Shown here: in pieces, positions 10,420 through 23,377 of the stretch
Layout: every line of letters begins with the position of its first letter
How positions within the stretch are numbered: position 1 is the stretch's first letter
Assembly (NCBI RefSeq): GCF_040712315.1
Contig: NC_134023.1
Coordinates: forward strand, 14,083,442-14,147,441
DNA: 64,000 nt
Direction of reading: 5' to 3'
Origin: Castanea sativa
Lineage: Eukaryota > Streptophyta > Magnoliopsida > Fagales > Fagaceae
Translations under genes and position numbers: made by a program
The notes under the pieces: model-generated
What the model was told of the DNA's origin: nothing
Database searches by the model: none
What the model saw: the letters and a program-made list of their open reading frames with translations, nothing else

Positions 10420-12571
10420 ATATGGAATCAACACATAGTATTATATCCAAGGTGGACAATGATGGTTCTATTAAGTGTTTCTCCCTTGAGGATTCCAAGA
10501 CTAACCCATCTGCTCTTTACAGATGATAGTTTTCTTTTTTGTAGGCTAATAGACATGACTGTCAAAAGGTGTTGTAAATGTTGGCGACCTATCAAAGTGT
10601 TTCCGAATGACAAATAAATCAAAGAAAAACTTCTCTAAAATTAAGAGTGGAAATTATGAAAGTCCACCACAGAAGCAACAAGAGTGGAAATTAAGAAAGT
10701 ACTTGGGGTTACTAAAATTTTGCACTATGACAAGTATTTGGGTTTGCCATCACTTTTTGGAAGACACAAAAAAGTGAGTTTTGATTACATCAACGAAAGA
10801 GTTTGCAGGAAATTACAGGGTTGGAAGGAGAAGTTGTTGTCACAAGTTGGAAGAGAAATCTTGATCAAAGTAGTGGTTCAAGCCATTTCAACTTACACAA
10901 TGAGTTGTTTTGTGCTTCCATTAGGCCTTTGTCATGAAATTGAAGGTCCTATACATAAATTTTGGTGGGGCAGCAGGGTGATCGTAAGAAAATTCTTTGG
11001 GTTAAATGGGAAGATATGTGTGATTCCAAGTCGGAGGGTGGAATGGGTTTTAAGGAGTTGACACTATTTAATGAGACCCATTTAGCAAAACAAACTTGGA
11101 GGTTGCTGCATAATAAAAAAAACTTTGTTTTACAGAGTTTTTAAATCAAGGTTCGTTCCAAATTGTTCTTTTATGGAAGCAAAAGAGGGCCATGGAGGAT
11201 CTTATGGAAGAGCATCTAGAAGGGTAGAGAAGTTATCAGGCGAGGAGCAAAATGGAGAGTTGGAAAGGGGGATTCTATCAAGATTTGGGGTGAGAATTGG
11301 CTGCCCTCATTAAAATCTCCCCGAATCTAGGGCCTTTTGATAGTTGAAATCCATAATGCTACTATAAGTACTCTAACCAATCCATTACAAGCCAATGGGA
11401 CTTGACTTTATTGTCTACCGTGTTTAGCCCCACAGAAGTTGACCTTATATAGAAAATCTCACTAAGCTGTGGCTATTCAGAAGATGTTCTGTATTGGCCC
11501 TATGTGCAATTGGGTCAATACTCAGTCAAGTCAGGATTTTTCTTTCTCAAGTCAAAAACTAGCTGCCATGTTGTTTCAAATCATGTACAACTGGCTCACA
11601 CAAACACTCTGGAAACGCATATGGAAATGATCGCTGCCTAGTAAAATTAAAAATTTTCTATGGAGAGCAAGCCGTAATGCACTTCCTACCATGTCCAATT
11701 TGGTTCGCCTTAACTACACAAACCAACATGAAGATGTGCTGCATGCGCTTTGGTACTGTCCAAGCGTATCTTCAATTGGGGACAAAGAGCCTCAATGGAA
11801 TTTTTGTAGAAATATGAGTTTCTCGGACTTTCCACAGCTGCTATCCTTTGTTCTAGATTCAGAATGCAGCCCAGAATTTTTTTCAAAGCTCACGTGGACC
11901 ATATGGTTTAGGCTCAACAAGGTTAGATTTTCTCCACTAGGTTTTCCTCTTGATCAAGTTTCACAACGAGCAGTTATTTCTCTTATGGAGTTTCGGGCAA
12001 CACAACCAAAGAGGTAGTCCTCAATGGTTAGACCAAGAGCAAGGTGGACAGTGCCTCTAGGTGAGATTTATAAAATAAACTTTGATGGGGCAGTGTTTAT
12101 AGATGAAGATAGAGCCAGGATTGGGCTTATTATTCAAGATAGTCAATGTATGGTTATGGACTCCATTTCTCAAAATATTCCTCTTCCCATATCAGTAGTG
12201 GAACTTGAAACATTGACAGTAGCTAAGGCTCTAGAATTCTCCATAGACCTAGGATTTGTTTTGGCTATTTTAGAGGGAGATTTGGAGATAATTATGAAAG
12301 CTTTGATGGATGATTCGCCCTCTTTGGCTTCTTTTGGCCTTCTAATCAGGGATGTAAAAACTTATGCGGAACAATTTCAATGTATTAGTTTTTCAAATGT
12401 TGGTAGAGAGGTAATTTTGTAGCTCACAACCTAGCTAAGCATGTATGACATGTCATTGGTTTTTTGTGTGGATGAAAGATGTCCCATTACACACCTTTAA
12501 TGTTTATCAGGTAGATTTGCCTTTGCTTTAATAAGAATTTCAGTCTTTTTTTCTCCCAAAAAAAAAAAAAT
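10420..12571 (+). mobile_element. 5'-truncated LINE (plant L1 type)
   Basis: The fragment starts late in the reverse transcriptase. A Phe-Thr-Asp-Asp box, the variant of the catalytic FADD motif, is near 10505-10530. The post-RT region with a YLGLP motif and a WWG motif follows (about 10684-11060), then a zinc-finger-like region, and an RNase H domain starting with NFDGAVF (about 12074-12420). It ends in a poly(A) run at 12558-12571. Frames change repeatedly and stops are frequent, so it is dead. The 5' truncation is usual for LINE copies. It matches the arrangement of the full-length LINE at 31040-36658 but is clearly more diverged. Confidence 0.85.
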
Positions 12572-14282
12572 TCACAAATTCCAACCATTGACTAATCTCA
12601 TCCTAAATTCTTGTGTAAAGAATATATTCAACAGCTTAAATATATATATATATATATATTTCAACATTAATTTTTTTTAAAAAATTATTATAATTAATAA
12701 AATATGAATTCGTTAGCTGAACTCCTCGTCAATATTGATGGACGATGATAAGACAGCAACTATGGAATCCTGCAAAAAAGGATAAGTAGATTTGGAATAC
12801 ACTTGTGTGGAGTGTACCAAAGAGTCTCCAATGGGTTAGTCAGTAAAATGAAAGTTCAATCTTATAGATAATCACTATTTGGCTAGAAAGTTTTGTGTAT
12901 ATGTTGCATACCTTTCTTTGATTTTTTGTGCCTTTTTATAGGTCTTTGCTCCTCAGGATGAGAGTAATTGCTAATCTTTGTGATTTTTGATTTGTTGGTA
13001 ATGAATGCTATGGTGTTATAAACTTTAATGATCTTTTGTCCATTGGTTCGTCGGTTAAGCTTTTGCATGTCTGACATGTTAACTATCACTCTTGTCATTT
13101 ATGGGGATCTCAGTTAATGTTCATTGTAGTCGTCCATACCATGGACGATGGTGATTTTTCTCCTCTTCAGTTGCCCCTCTATTCCTTTCATCACACTTAT
13201 GGACATAGTGGGAATATGAAAGGTCAAATCACTTTAATTATCGTACTCGTTGCATTTATTGTGAAAGACGTTGTGGGTCCTTTCACGACGCATTCATTTT
13301 GCGATTGCCTGGACGTGCTAAATCCATTTCTTGGGTTTCCCGCACGTGAGTTTTTGGAGTTTTATTTTTTCCCTCCTTTCTTTTGTATATTACAGATCTG
13401 ATTTTCTTCTCAGCAGTTTGATCTAAGGTTGTGATGGAACTTAAGTTTATTTAAATATAAAAACTAGAGCACATTTTTATATATTCAAGAGGGCATTGTT
13501 CTATACATAGATCTAGAAAATTTTCATTCCCTTTTGGAGCTACAATTGGACCTTGTGCAAACAACATATCCAGTTATAAAAGCAAAGTTACTGCATCTAA
13601 GCAACCACAGTTGCTGATCTAATTCTTTGAGTGTAGATCTCAAAGTGACAAGCTGAAGAGTCCATGAATTTGGAGCTATATGTGGTCACATCAATAAGTA
13701 CTACATGAGGTAGCAATAGATTTAGGGTTAAGTCCATTGTAGAATCCTCAATTCTATTTGTGAAATGTTGCCTTGAGGATTTTTTAGGTTAAATCATCAC
13801 CAAGTTCTTTTACTTTGAAACCACAATTTCAAAAGTGCTCCTAGGTCATCATTCTTTGTGTTCATGTGATTTGTGCTTGTTTGGTATTTTAATTATTTTA
13901 ATCAAGATCATTATTAATTAATTAATTACTTGGTTAAAAGTTGGTTAATTTGGTGATAATTGGGGTCTAAAACCCTAATAGATTTCAATTGGAATTTTAA
14001 GCCACATGTCTTATTTAAAATTTTTAATTTTTGTGCCAAATAAGTTATAGTGTAAAACTCGAAGAGTTTATATAAAAAAGAAAAAAAAAACTACAAAAAT
14101 TCTATGAACCCGAAGAGTTTATATAAAAAATTATATAAATGCTACAATGTAGAAATTGGATTGTCATAAAAGCTAAAATCTTTGAATTCTCTCTCTTTAA
14201 TGGAAACCATGTAATTGTTGATGAAGTTTTAGAGCAAAAAATCAAAGCAAGTAACTTTGTTATTACTCAAAGGTTTTAGAGA
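12572..14282. other. Intergenic, nothing recognised
   Basis: AT-rich sequence with a short TA run (12641-12658). The longest ORF (13117-13401, 94 codons) has no recognisable domain. A direct repeat of CGAAGAGTTTATATAAAAAA occurs near 14058 and 14111. Confidence 0.5.
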
Positions 14283-15373
14283 AGCTTTACACTCGGGGGA
14301 AATTACCATTACACAGTGATGTCTTTTGGGCTAAAGAATGCTGGTGTGATGTATCAACGACTAGTTACTCAGATGTTCAAGGATCAAATCAGGAAAATTA
14401 TAGGAGTTTACATTGATGACATGGCAATGAAGAGCAAGAGGAGTGAAGGGCATGTGTGTGACCTAGTTGAGGTCTTTGAGATACTGAGGCAGCACAAGTT
14501 ACGCCTTAATGAAGACAAATGTGCCTTCAGAGTGGGATCAGGCAAGTTCTTGGGTTATATGGTAACCACACGGGGCATAGATGTTAACCCTGACCAGATT
14601 ACAGCAATTCAATAGCTACACCCACCTGGTAATCCTAAAGGAATGTAAAGACTTACTGGGATGATCTCCGCCTTGAATAGGTTTGTCTCAAGATCGGCAA
14701 ATAGGTGTAGACCATTCTATCAATTGTTGAAGAAATAGAAGTGTTTTCAATGGATGGAGGAATGTGACATGGCATTTAAAGACTTAAAATCCTATTTAGC
14801 AAGTCCACCTATTTTATCCGGACTCGAGCCCAAGAAGATTTATATATGTACTTGGCGGTATCCAACCATGTTGTTAGTTTGGTGTTACTCAGACAACAAG
14901 AAGGGATCCATAGACTGATATATTATCTCAGTAATACATTGGTCAATGCAAAGACTCGGTATTTGCCTTTAAAGTAAATGGCACTAGCAATGGTGCATGT
15001 TACAAGGAAATTGCCACATTATTTCCAAGTACGTACAGTATGGGTACTGATTGAGTACCCCTTGAAATCACTTTTGAGGAGGTTGGATTTCACTAGGAGG
15101 ATAGCCAAATGGGGAACGAGGCTAGGAACATTTGATATACGGTACAGGCCGAGGAATTCCATTAAAGGACAAGTGTTGGCAGACTCTGTGGCTGAATTAA
15201 CTCCCACACTAGGAGCCTCTATTGGAATATGCCAAGTCAAAATTAAACAGTGGCAAGTGTATATGGATGGTGCATCTAACACGAGGGGGACGGGAGTCAG
15301 GATTGTAATGGTGTCTCCCGAGGGACTGAGATTGGAAAATTCACTCAAATTGGGTTTTTGCGCTTCAAAAATG
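14283..15373 (+). pseudogene. Ty3/gypsy pol, RT to RNase H (5' fragment)
   Basis: The visible blocks are GGNYHYTVMSFGLKNAG (about 14298-14348) and the RT active site Tyr-Ile-Asp-Asp (about 14410). KCAFRVGSGKFLGYMV (14518-14563) and connection-domain sequence to about 14830 follow. The end of the first RNase H is at 14978-15180, and the start of the second, archaeal-type RNase H (QVYMDGASN, about 15255) runs up to the insertion site. In-frame stops and a missing base just before 15374 show decay. Protein function is lost; the fragment defines the lineage and orientation of the host element. Confidence 0.85.
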
Positions 15374-15378
15374 AAGCT

Positions 15379-16340
15379 GGTTGGGAAATTTAGACCTCGG
15401 TTGATATAATTAACAAGTTTTAAAACCAAGTTGTTAATTAGATTTATTATGAATAAACCTTGTTAAAACAAACTAACATCAATATCATGCACAGCAAAAA
15501 AGTAAATAAGACAAGATATGATGATCTAGAAAAACCAATGAAACAAACTAGTTTCACTATAAAAAAACCTGAAGGGAAACCTTCTCAAAAAGCAATTCAC
15601 TATAGTAAAGAGAAATTTCAAATCTAGTACAAGAACTTTGTCCTTAGACTTTATAATCCCCGTAGATGAACTTACAGCGCAAACCTTCTACCACTTTAGA
15701 ACCTCTGAACTCTTGAATATATGAACACCACATTTTTGCAAGGATCCCAGTACGTGACTAACCAATGATGCACAGCTCCCAGTACGTGACTAACACACCA
15801 ACTTGAAGAAGATTGTTGGTTGCAAAGTTCTTCACTTCATTAACAATGAAGATCAAGAAGTACTTGACTACAATACCCTAAGGCGCAAAGATGCATTAGT
15901 TTCTTTCAAAGAGAATAAAGCATCGGTCACTTTTTGCATGTGTTCTCCTTGTATTCTCTTCTGTGATGGCCTTTAAAATAAGCCTTATATATGTCTAAGG
16001 TTGTGAGAAAAGAAACCCTATACATACATGTCAACATGGGCCAAAAATCAGATCTAGAAATTCTGATTTCATAATTCTCGATAGATAGTATCTGTCAAGC
16101 AGCTATCAAGCCTCGATAGATAATATTTGTTGAGCAGCTGTTGAGCTTTAATGAATCAACACTTCTTCATTTATCTCTTGGATAGATTTGCATGGCTTCA
16201 ATACTAGACTTGAACTCTTGTTCTTTGAAGTATTAAACACATCCTAAATTTACCCAGTTACAAGTAAAGTGCATTTTGTTAAAGGATTAGCCAATTCTAA
16301 ATAACATATGTTATTAACATGATTCACATATGTCCTAATA
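15379..16340 (-). repeat. 3' LTR of the gag-only element (962 bp)
   Basis: Matches 19385-21001 once the insertion in the latter is removed. In plus orientation the LTR runs TGTTGG...CTAACA. Here the outermost bases have mutated to GG at the left and AATA at the right. It carries a short internal duplication around CAGCTCCCAGTACGTGACTAAC (15742-15795) that is single in the other LTR. Confidence 0.88.
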
Positions 16341-16355
16341 ATCTCCTCCTTTGGC
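16341..16355 (-). other. Polypurine tract of the gag-only element
   Basis: On the minus strand it reads GCCAAAGGAGGAGAT directly before the 3' LTR. This is the expected plus-strand primer for reverse transcription. Confidence 0.75.
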
Positions 16356-16653
16356 AATCCGTGACAAAACCACAACAAATAAATGAAAATATGAGAGAAG
16401 TCATAAATCACTCAACTCATACTCACTTGTTGAATACAATAAAATCTATCATAACACAAACTCTTGAAAAAACTTTACAAGAAGAGAGTTCATGACAAGG
16501 AAGACTTTGACAACCTATATTTCTAAAACACTTAAACAAAACTCATCACGGCATCTTAGTGTGAAACAGAAATAAAAGATTGCATACAATAAGAAACATG
16601 TGTATAAAGAGAGAAAAGAAACAACACATGTAGAGGTAGGTGAAGAAAAAATA

Positions 16654-16695
<42 letters not shown>

Positions 16696-18545
16696 AAGAT
16701 AAGCACAATGTATGTAAACATGGTCACAAGACCAGTGTACAAGAAGAAGAAGCTAAAAGAAGCTCCTACAACAATAAGAATGTAAACACTCCCCTTAACA
16801 AGATGAAATACAACTACCCCTTACAAAGGCGTGTATTTCTCCCCCTAACATGTAAAATCTTAAAAAGAAACCACATTTTCTCCACCATTTCTTCCCCTTT
16901 TTGTCATGATTGACAAAGGGCACAAGAAACTAGAAAGCTTCACCTGAGAAATATAAAGATGATCAAAATTGATCAAGGGGCAAAAGGAGTCCATATAAAT
17001 GCATGAATGTAATAAAACAAGATGCTATGGATGACAAGATAATAGAAAGATGCAAAACATGTGAAAAACAATGCATGCAAGAGGAAACATGTCAAGCAGC
17101 TATCAAGCAAAAGCCAACTTCAATGGATCAAACAGCTATCGAGCATCTATCAAGCAAACAGAAACTTTCTCGATGGATCGAGAATCTGTTGAGAAGTTAT
17201 CGAGACAAAGTCCAAAAATCTCGATGGATCAAGATTGTGTTAACTTCGTCGAGACAAGAAGAAAATGGGTCTCGACGGATAGCTAGCTGTTGAGAGGTAT
17301 CAAGAAGCTGTCAAGATTGCTTAAAAACAGTTTTTCAAAGAAGAGAAAAACACAAAAATGAATGCAATCAAGCATGTTATTCAACCAAAGATCCAAACAA
17401 CATTTTAAACTCTCAAAAACATCTCTCAACAAAAAAAAAATGTTATGCATATAGATCCAAAACACACTCGCACACTAAACAAGTCTAACCAATTTTATAT
17501 TTCATAAACAAATCTAGACAGTTTAGTGAGCATACATTTACACATGTAAACCTTGTGATGGCTAAATCACATTATAGCTGCACATGTATCAAAAGTAGCA
17601 AAGAATATATTGCGTGTTGTGTGTGAAAAACATCGTAAGAGTGCATAAGCGTCTACATGTTATGACGATTTGAGATATGAGCAAATTCATTTTACTCACA
17701 CACAATCATAACTGCTTAATAGGGACTATCACCTTCGAGGTACATCTTATAACTTTCACATCTCCTAGAAGACACACTTACGATCACATTTAAAATATTT
17801 TGATTCTTTTTGCTTTAATTTTTCTTTGCATATTTTCTTTTATTAAACATATCATGCATAGGTATATAAGAGAGAGAGAAAAAAAACTCAATTATGTTAA
17901 GCTTTTGACATTGCGCTTTTGTTATGTCGAAGCATACAAATGTCATTTCATGATTGGCGGGCAATAGTGGTGAGATGGTTACTTATGCATTTTTTTTAGG
18001 ATTTTTTTAGTCATGCCCGTCAAAAAGAGTGATACGAGTGTTAAGTACAAGAGATTACTCATCACAAACACAAGCCACAAAACTCACTTGCTTAGTTGTG
18101 CATAGAGATGCTCATCTAAGTTACAAGAGATACAAAGTTTAGAAAACTTTGTTTCAATAGTCATTCAAGGTACACAAGTACCAATGTACACAAACACACG
18201 CTGTTTTTGTATTTTTTTCGATTTTTCCTTTTTTTTTATTTTGAAATAAAAACAAAATAAAAACTAAATAACCAAACAAAAAGAGACAAACAACATGAGA
18301 GCATGAAAGAAAGATGGATATGCATGAAAGCATAATTCCAAAGTAGATAAGAAATCAAGTAAAGAGAGTCCTACTTTAGATAGAAAGAATTATAGATAGA
18401 AAGAATTAAAGTAGAGGACAAACAGAAAAGACAATTAAGTCTTTGATTTCTTTCTCACCCACACAGCACGAGTCTTTGGCCGTAAAGATGAAAAGACACG
18501 TGTCTTAGTATGTCTACTAAAGGACATAGAAGAATTAAAATTCTC
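16356..18545 (-). other. Non-coding interior of the gag-only element
   Basis: About 2.2 kb where pol would be expected but no protease, integrase, RT or RNase H motif is visible in any frame. It contains a (TA)n run at 16659-16693 and, at about 17100-17310, a cluster of CTCGATGGATCGAG-like motifs that also occur in both LTRs (near 16078-16150 and 20738-20806). Confidence 0.65.
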
Positions 18546-19321
18546 TTAAAATTGAGTTAAAAAGCTCAAAGTTTTTAATAACTCTCCAAACAAAGGTGTA
18601 GGTTCTTGAGAGGAAACCTGTGATCGTTTGAACACTTTCTTTTGAGGATACAACTTAAAGCAATTAAGACGAATGTGTCTTGAAACACCACAATAGTGAC
18701 AAACATGAGCAATTATAGAATTACTCAGCACCCTAGAAGGAAGTCTAACCTTAAAGGTTGACAAAGACCTCAACTTAAGACAATTTGGCCTAATATGACT
18801 AATAATATGACATTGATGACAATTGGGGACAAATTTAGAATTTTTATTCAACCTAGGAGGAGTTTTAGACATAGGTTCAGAAACTTCACCGTTAATATCG
18901 GATTGTTTACCTTTGTCTATCCTAGCAATATTAGCCTTCAACTCTTCATTATTCCTTTTAAATGGAGGAATGTAAAAAAAAAAATTTCTTTTAAGTTAGG
19001 CTCAACAACAAGTTTGGCACCAGTTAATTTTTCAACTTCAGTTTTAAATTTAACTAGTTGCTCTTCCAAACTTTTAATATTGTCCATCTGAGATGAAATT
19101 TGATTTTTAAATTTCTCATTCAAATGATTAGCTTCATCCAATTTTGCAATCAAATAATCTCTTTCAAGCTTGACCTTTTTAAAATTAGCTTTTAATTTTG
19201 AAGAACATTCAAGAGATTTCATACAAAAATTATAAATCTTACAATAGGCATCTTGAATATTATTATCATCATTCAACACAAGATCTTGCAAATCAAAACA
19301 ATCAAGAGTTTCCATACACAA
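18546..19321 (-). pseudogene. Copia-type gag with two CCHC zinc knuckles, frameshifted
   Basis: The N-terminal part (19321 down to about 18970) is a charged, helical, probably coiled-coil gag region with Leu/Lys/Glu heptads. The C-terminal part has two retroviral-type zinc knuckles, CHQCHIISHIRPNC (about 18795-18836) and CHYCGVSRHIRLNC (about 18665-18706), and ends in LKTLSFLTQF. The two halves are in different frames. The shift falls in the T-run that reads as Phe codons near 18973-18985, which points to a single-base slip. Gag would package element RNA. The downstream pol is absent. Confidence 0.8.
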
Positions 19322-19370
19322 TAGGGGTCATGGATCACACTCAAGAAATTAATCCAATCAGAGTGTACCC

Positions 19371-19382
19371 GCTCTGATACCA
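19371..19382 (-). other. Primer binding site (initiator Met tRNA)
   Basis: The minus strand reads TGGTATCAGAGC two bases inside the 5' LTR, the standard copia primer site complementary to the 3' end of tRNA-iMet. It fixes the element's orientation. Confidence 0.9.
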
Positions 19383-19384
19383 CT

Positions 19385-21001
19385 TGTTGGAAAATTTAGA
19401 CCCCGGTTGATATAATTAACAAGTTTTAAAACCAAGTTGTTATTTAGATTTATTATGAATAAACCTTGTTAAAACAAACTAACATCAATATCACGTCAAT
19501 ATCATGCACAGCGGAAAAGTAAATAAGACAAGATATGATGACTTAGGAAAACTAATGAAAACAAACTAGTTTCACAGTAAAAAAAAACCTAGGGAGAAAC
19601 CTTCCCGAAAAGTAATTCACTATAGTAAAAAGAAGTTTTAGATCTAGTACAAAACCTTTGTCCCTAGACTCTACAATCCTCATAAATAAACTTACAGCAG
19701 AAACATTATACCACTTTAGAACCTCTGAACTCTTCAATATATGAACCCCACCTTTTTGCATGGATTCTAGTACATGACTAACACACGAACTTGAAGAAGA
19801 TTGTTGGCTGCAAAGTTCTTCACTTCATTAACAATGAAGATTAAGAAGCACTTGGTTACAAAACCTTAAAGTGCAAAGACACAGTATCTTCTTTCAAAGA
19901 GAATAAGGCATCGGTCACCTTTTGCATGTATTCACCTTGTTTTCTCTTCTGTGACGGCCTTTAAAATAAGCCTTATATATGTATAAGATTGTGAGAAAAG
20001 AAACGGTACAAGACGCTATTCATTCACGGGCCCAATACTCACTAAAGCCCATCCCAACAGTGCCACGTACACAAAGCCCACGAATAGTTGGGGTTCGCGT
20101 TCGAGAATTGTCACATTTGAAGATCACTTGTGAAACCGGGCTTATGAGTACCGTCCGGATGATTTTCGGCACCCAACTCGGGATAAAGGGAACACCAGCG
20201 ACATGCTGTAAATGCAAAACCCTGTCCGTTCGGAGAATATGACTGCCCATAAATCCAGTGTAGGCTACAGGAACATCCCTATCGAGCAATACAACCATCA
20301 ATGGAATCGGTTCCAATGCCACTCTCGCTTCCTCCCACTCCCAACTAAACCTCCACTTAAGCTTAACAGTATTGGACCCCTCTTTTCACTCACCAGGGGA
20401 ATAATCATAGCCACCCCATTAAGTATGGCTATAAATAGGCAAGGACGACTCAGTTGAAGGGATTGGCAATCCCAGAGTGGAAAGATTAGAGAAAGAAATC
20501 GTGATCACCATAAGAAAGAAAGGGGAGTGTTAGTGAGAAAAGAAGAGAGACTTCGGAAACGGGGCAGCCGAGCATAGCGCCACCCGTGGTAGAAAATCCA
20601 AAAACCCACTATACTAACAAATTATGAGCCCAAATACCCCTTAGGCCGAGCAACCTTACTTTGGAACGCACAGAAACCATACGCATACATGTCAGCATGG
20701 GCCAAAAATCAGATATGAAAATTTTGATTTCTTAATTCTCGATAGATAGTATCTGTTAAGCAGTTGTCGAGCCTCAATATATAGTATCTATTGAGCAGCC
20801 GTTGAGCTTTAATGAATCAACACTTCTTCACTTGTTTCTTGAACAGATTTGTATGGCTTCAATACTAGACTTGAACTTTTCTTCTTTGAAGTATTAAAGA
20901 CATCCTAGATCTACCTAATTACAAGTAAAGTGTGTTTTGTCAAAGGATTAGCCAATTGTAAATGACATATTTTCTTAACATGATTCGCATATGTCCTAAC
21001 A
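19385..21001 (-). repeat. 5' LTR of the gag-only element, interrupted
   Basis: Direct repeat of 15379-16340, with the intact ends TGTTGG and CTAACA. It is 1617 bp long because of a 668-bp insertion (20005-20672) plus a 5-bp duplication; without these it is 944 bp. Confidence 0.88.
20005..20672. mobile_element. Insertion in the LTR, solo-LTR-like (668 bp)
   Basis: It interrupts the LTR between bases that are adjacent in its partner (near 16010). GAAAC occurs on both sides (20000-20004 and 20673-20677), consistent with a 5-bp target duplication. It contains a TATA-like CTATAAATAG at 20429-20438 and no coding sequence, as a solo LTR would. The right end is CA, but the left end is GG rather than TG, so the class is tentative. 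Confidence 0.6.
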
Positions 21002-21006
21002 AAGCT

Positions 21007-22556
21007 GAATATGATGCCCTCATTGTTGGACTCCGAGTAGTGCAAAGGCTCGGTGCTGAGGAAGTAGAGGTGTTCTTGGATTCAAGATTGGTGGTGCGTC
21101 AAATAGAGGGGAGCTTTAAGGAAAAGGACTACCGCATGTCGCAATATTTAAAGTTGTTTGGATCCGACGAGCGAACTTCCAAAAAGTCATGCCAATTCAT
21201 TGGCCACTTTGGCTTTGTCTTCAGATGAATGCACTCCCCAAATGATCTTTGTGGAGCTATTAGGGCAACCGAGCAAAGAGCAACAAGTGGTTGTAGTGGC
21301 TACTTCGGTAGTAGAGCCTGGTTGGTTGGATCCTCATATTGCTTTTTTATCTGATGGGTCTTTGCCAACTGATGAAAAAGGGCAGAGAAGGTGTAGAGAA
21401 TGTCAACTTGTTTTTGGTTATCTGAGGATAAAAAGTTGCATTGGCATTCGTTTGGAGGTCCATATTTATTATGTCTCCACTCGAGTAAGACCATTGAGCT
21501 GCTAGCTGAGTTGCATGAAGGGATATGTGGAGGGCACTTGTGGAGAAGATCGCTAGCCACCAAGCCATAACTCAAGGACTTTAGTGGCCGAATATGCAAC
21601 GAGAAGTGGTTAACTACATAAAAAAGTGTGATCAATGCTAAAGACATGCTCCAATCATGCATTAACCAGGTGAAAATTTGAATCCGATCATTAGCCCTTG
21701 GCCCTTCGCTCAATGGGGGCTAGATATAATTAGACTATTCCCTCGTGCGCTGAGGAACAGGAAATATGTATTGTTCGCGATTGATTACTTTACCAAATGG
21801 GTAGAAGCTGAAGCCTTGGAAAACATCAGGGATGTAGATGGGAAGAAATTAGTATGGAAAAATATCATTATGAGGTTTGAGGTTCTAAGGGTGATGATAT
21901 CGGATAATGGGCTTCAATTTGACAGTAAGGCCTTTTGGGAGTATTGTAGCAGTCTCAACATAACTAATAGATACTCATTACTAGCGTACCCTTAGAGCAA
22001 TGGACAGGCGGAGGCAACAAACAAGACAATAGTTAACGGTTTGAAGAAGAGATTGGAAGGGGTGAAAGGAAATTGGGTTGAGGAGTTGCCAAATGTCTTG
22101 TAGGCCTACTGAACAACACCTAGAGGATCAACGGGTGAAACCCCTTTCTCCTTGATGTACGGAGCAGAGGAAGTCATACCAATTGAGGTCGGCTTGTCAC
22201 ACATGAGGGTAGCTGATTTTGCATGAAGTAATAATGATGTGCAAATTGGGAATTTAGATGCCTTGGAAGAAAGATGAAATATGGCATCCGTTTAGCTTGC
22301 GAATTATCAGCAGAAGTTGGCCCAGGGGTATAACAGAAAGGTGAGGCATCGGGAGTTTGTGGCAGGAGACCTCATTTTGAGGAAAGCAGTAAGAAGTATG
22401 AAGGATCAAAGTGCAGGTAAGTTGGCTCTAAATTGGGAAGGACCCTACTGAGTGACAGCAATGGCCAGGGCAAGAGCTTATTACTTGGAAGATATGGAAG
22501 AAAGACCTTTACCCCGACCATGGAACTTTTGTAATCTAAAAAGGTATTATCCATGA
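21007..22556 (+). pseudogene. Ty3/gypsy pol, RNase H to integrase (3' fragment)
   Basis: Resumes the archaeal-type RNase H (EYDALIVGLRVVQRLGAEEV, then FLDSRLVVRQIEG). A linker follows, then the integrase core with WGLDI (about 21717), AIDYFTKWVEAE (about 21777-21815) and ISDNGLQFDS (about 21898-21930), giving two of the catalytic acids, and [11 protein letters not shown] downstream of a stop. The integrase C-terminus ends near NLKRYYP at 22535-22556. At least six in-frame stops and frame changes are present. It belongs to the same element as the RT fragment at 14283. Confidence 0.85.
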
Positions 22557-22659
22557 GTATAGTGAGAAATGTGAAAGATATGTCTAAGGTTGTAGATAGA
22601 CTTGAAAAACAAGTGTGGAAGGAATTCCATTATCTTGCATTGAATTATTTATGAGCATT

Positions 22660-22885
22660 TATAAATTTCTTTAAGGACAGAAACCTGGGCTCTACCTGAC
22701 TTCGATCACCAACCAGGTGGAAACCTTAGTAGGCTTTTCTAAGGATAGAAACCTAGCATCGGTCTGCCTTTGGTCATCAACTAGGTGGAAACCTTAACGA
22801 ATTTTCCTAAGGCCAATCGGCCTGACTATCAACCAGGTGGAAACTTCAATAAACTCCCCTAAGGAGAGGAACTTGTTCTTAACAT
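22660..22885. repeat. Tandem repeat of about 65 bp, three to four degenerate units
   Basis: Units share CTAAGGATAGAAACCT, a TCGGNCTGCCTTTGGTCATC-like middle and CAACCAGGTGGAAACCTTA. They begin near 22673, 22738, 22798 and 22858. The array lies between integrase and the antisense ORFs of the Tat-like element. Confidence 0.8.
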
Positions 22886-23377
22886 AAACCTATTCACCAA
22901 TTAGTCTAATAAGTAAATAGTAATGGTGCTTTCTTATGAAATGGGGGTTATCTTAATAGAAAGGCCTTAGTTGTGTTAATTAAATATCATATCCTTTGGT
23001 CCAAGAGTGCATAGTAAATCAATCATTTGTTCGGGAACATGAATACATTGCATGTGTTACCGAATGTTTACACTTAGAATTTTTTTAGGGTGCAATGGTG
23101 CAATTTTCCTTAAAAATAGTAAAACCGCCCATGTTTAAGGGGCTCAATCATGCAATCACATTATAAGGAAATAAAATAAAGAATCTGACCAAAGAAACTT
23201 AAACCATTAATATTAAGTAAACTTAACAAAATTCAATACACACATACTATTCCAATCAATTAGATATAGAAAATTTTGGTGAAGCTGAAATAAAAATAAA
23301 CAAAGAAAATAATAAAAATAAAGATATAATATAAAGGGGGGAAATACACAGTTAAATGTCTTAACAAAATCAAGTGT

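Larger units (their letters stand above)
15379..21001 (-). mobile_element. Gag-only copia-type LTR retrotransposon nested in Ty3/gypsy pol
   Basis: Two direct LTRs (15379-16340 and 19385-21001) bound a 3-kb interior. The 5-bp target duplication AAGCT is at 15374-15378 and 21002-21006. Removing the element rejoins the RNase H sequence across KNEAEYDALI, apart from one lost A. The primer site, complementary to the 3' end of initiator Met tRNA, is at 19371-19382 and the polypurine tract at 16341-16355; both place the coding strand on minus. The interior encodes a gag with two CCHC knuckles and no protease, integrase or RT, so it is a non-autonomous derivative that needed proteins in trans. Confidence 0.88.
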
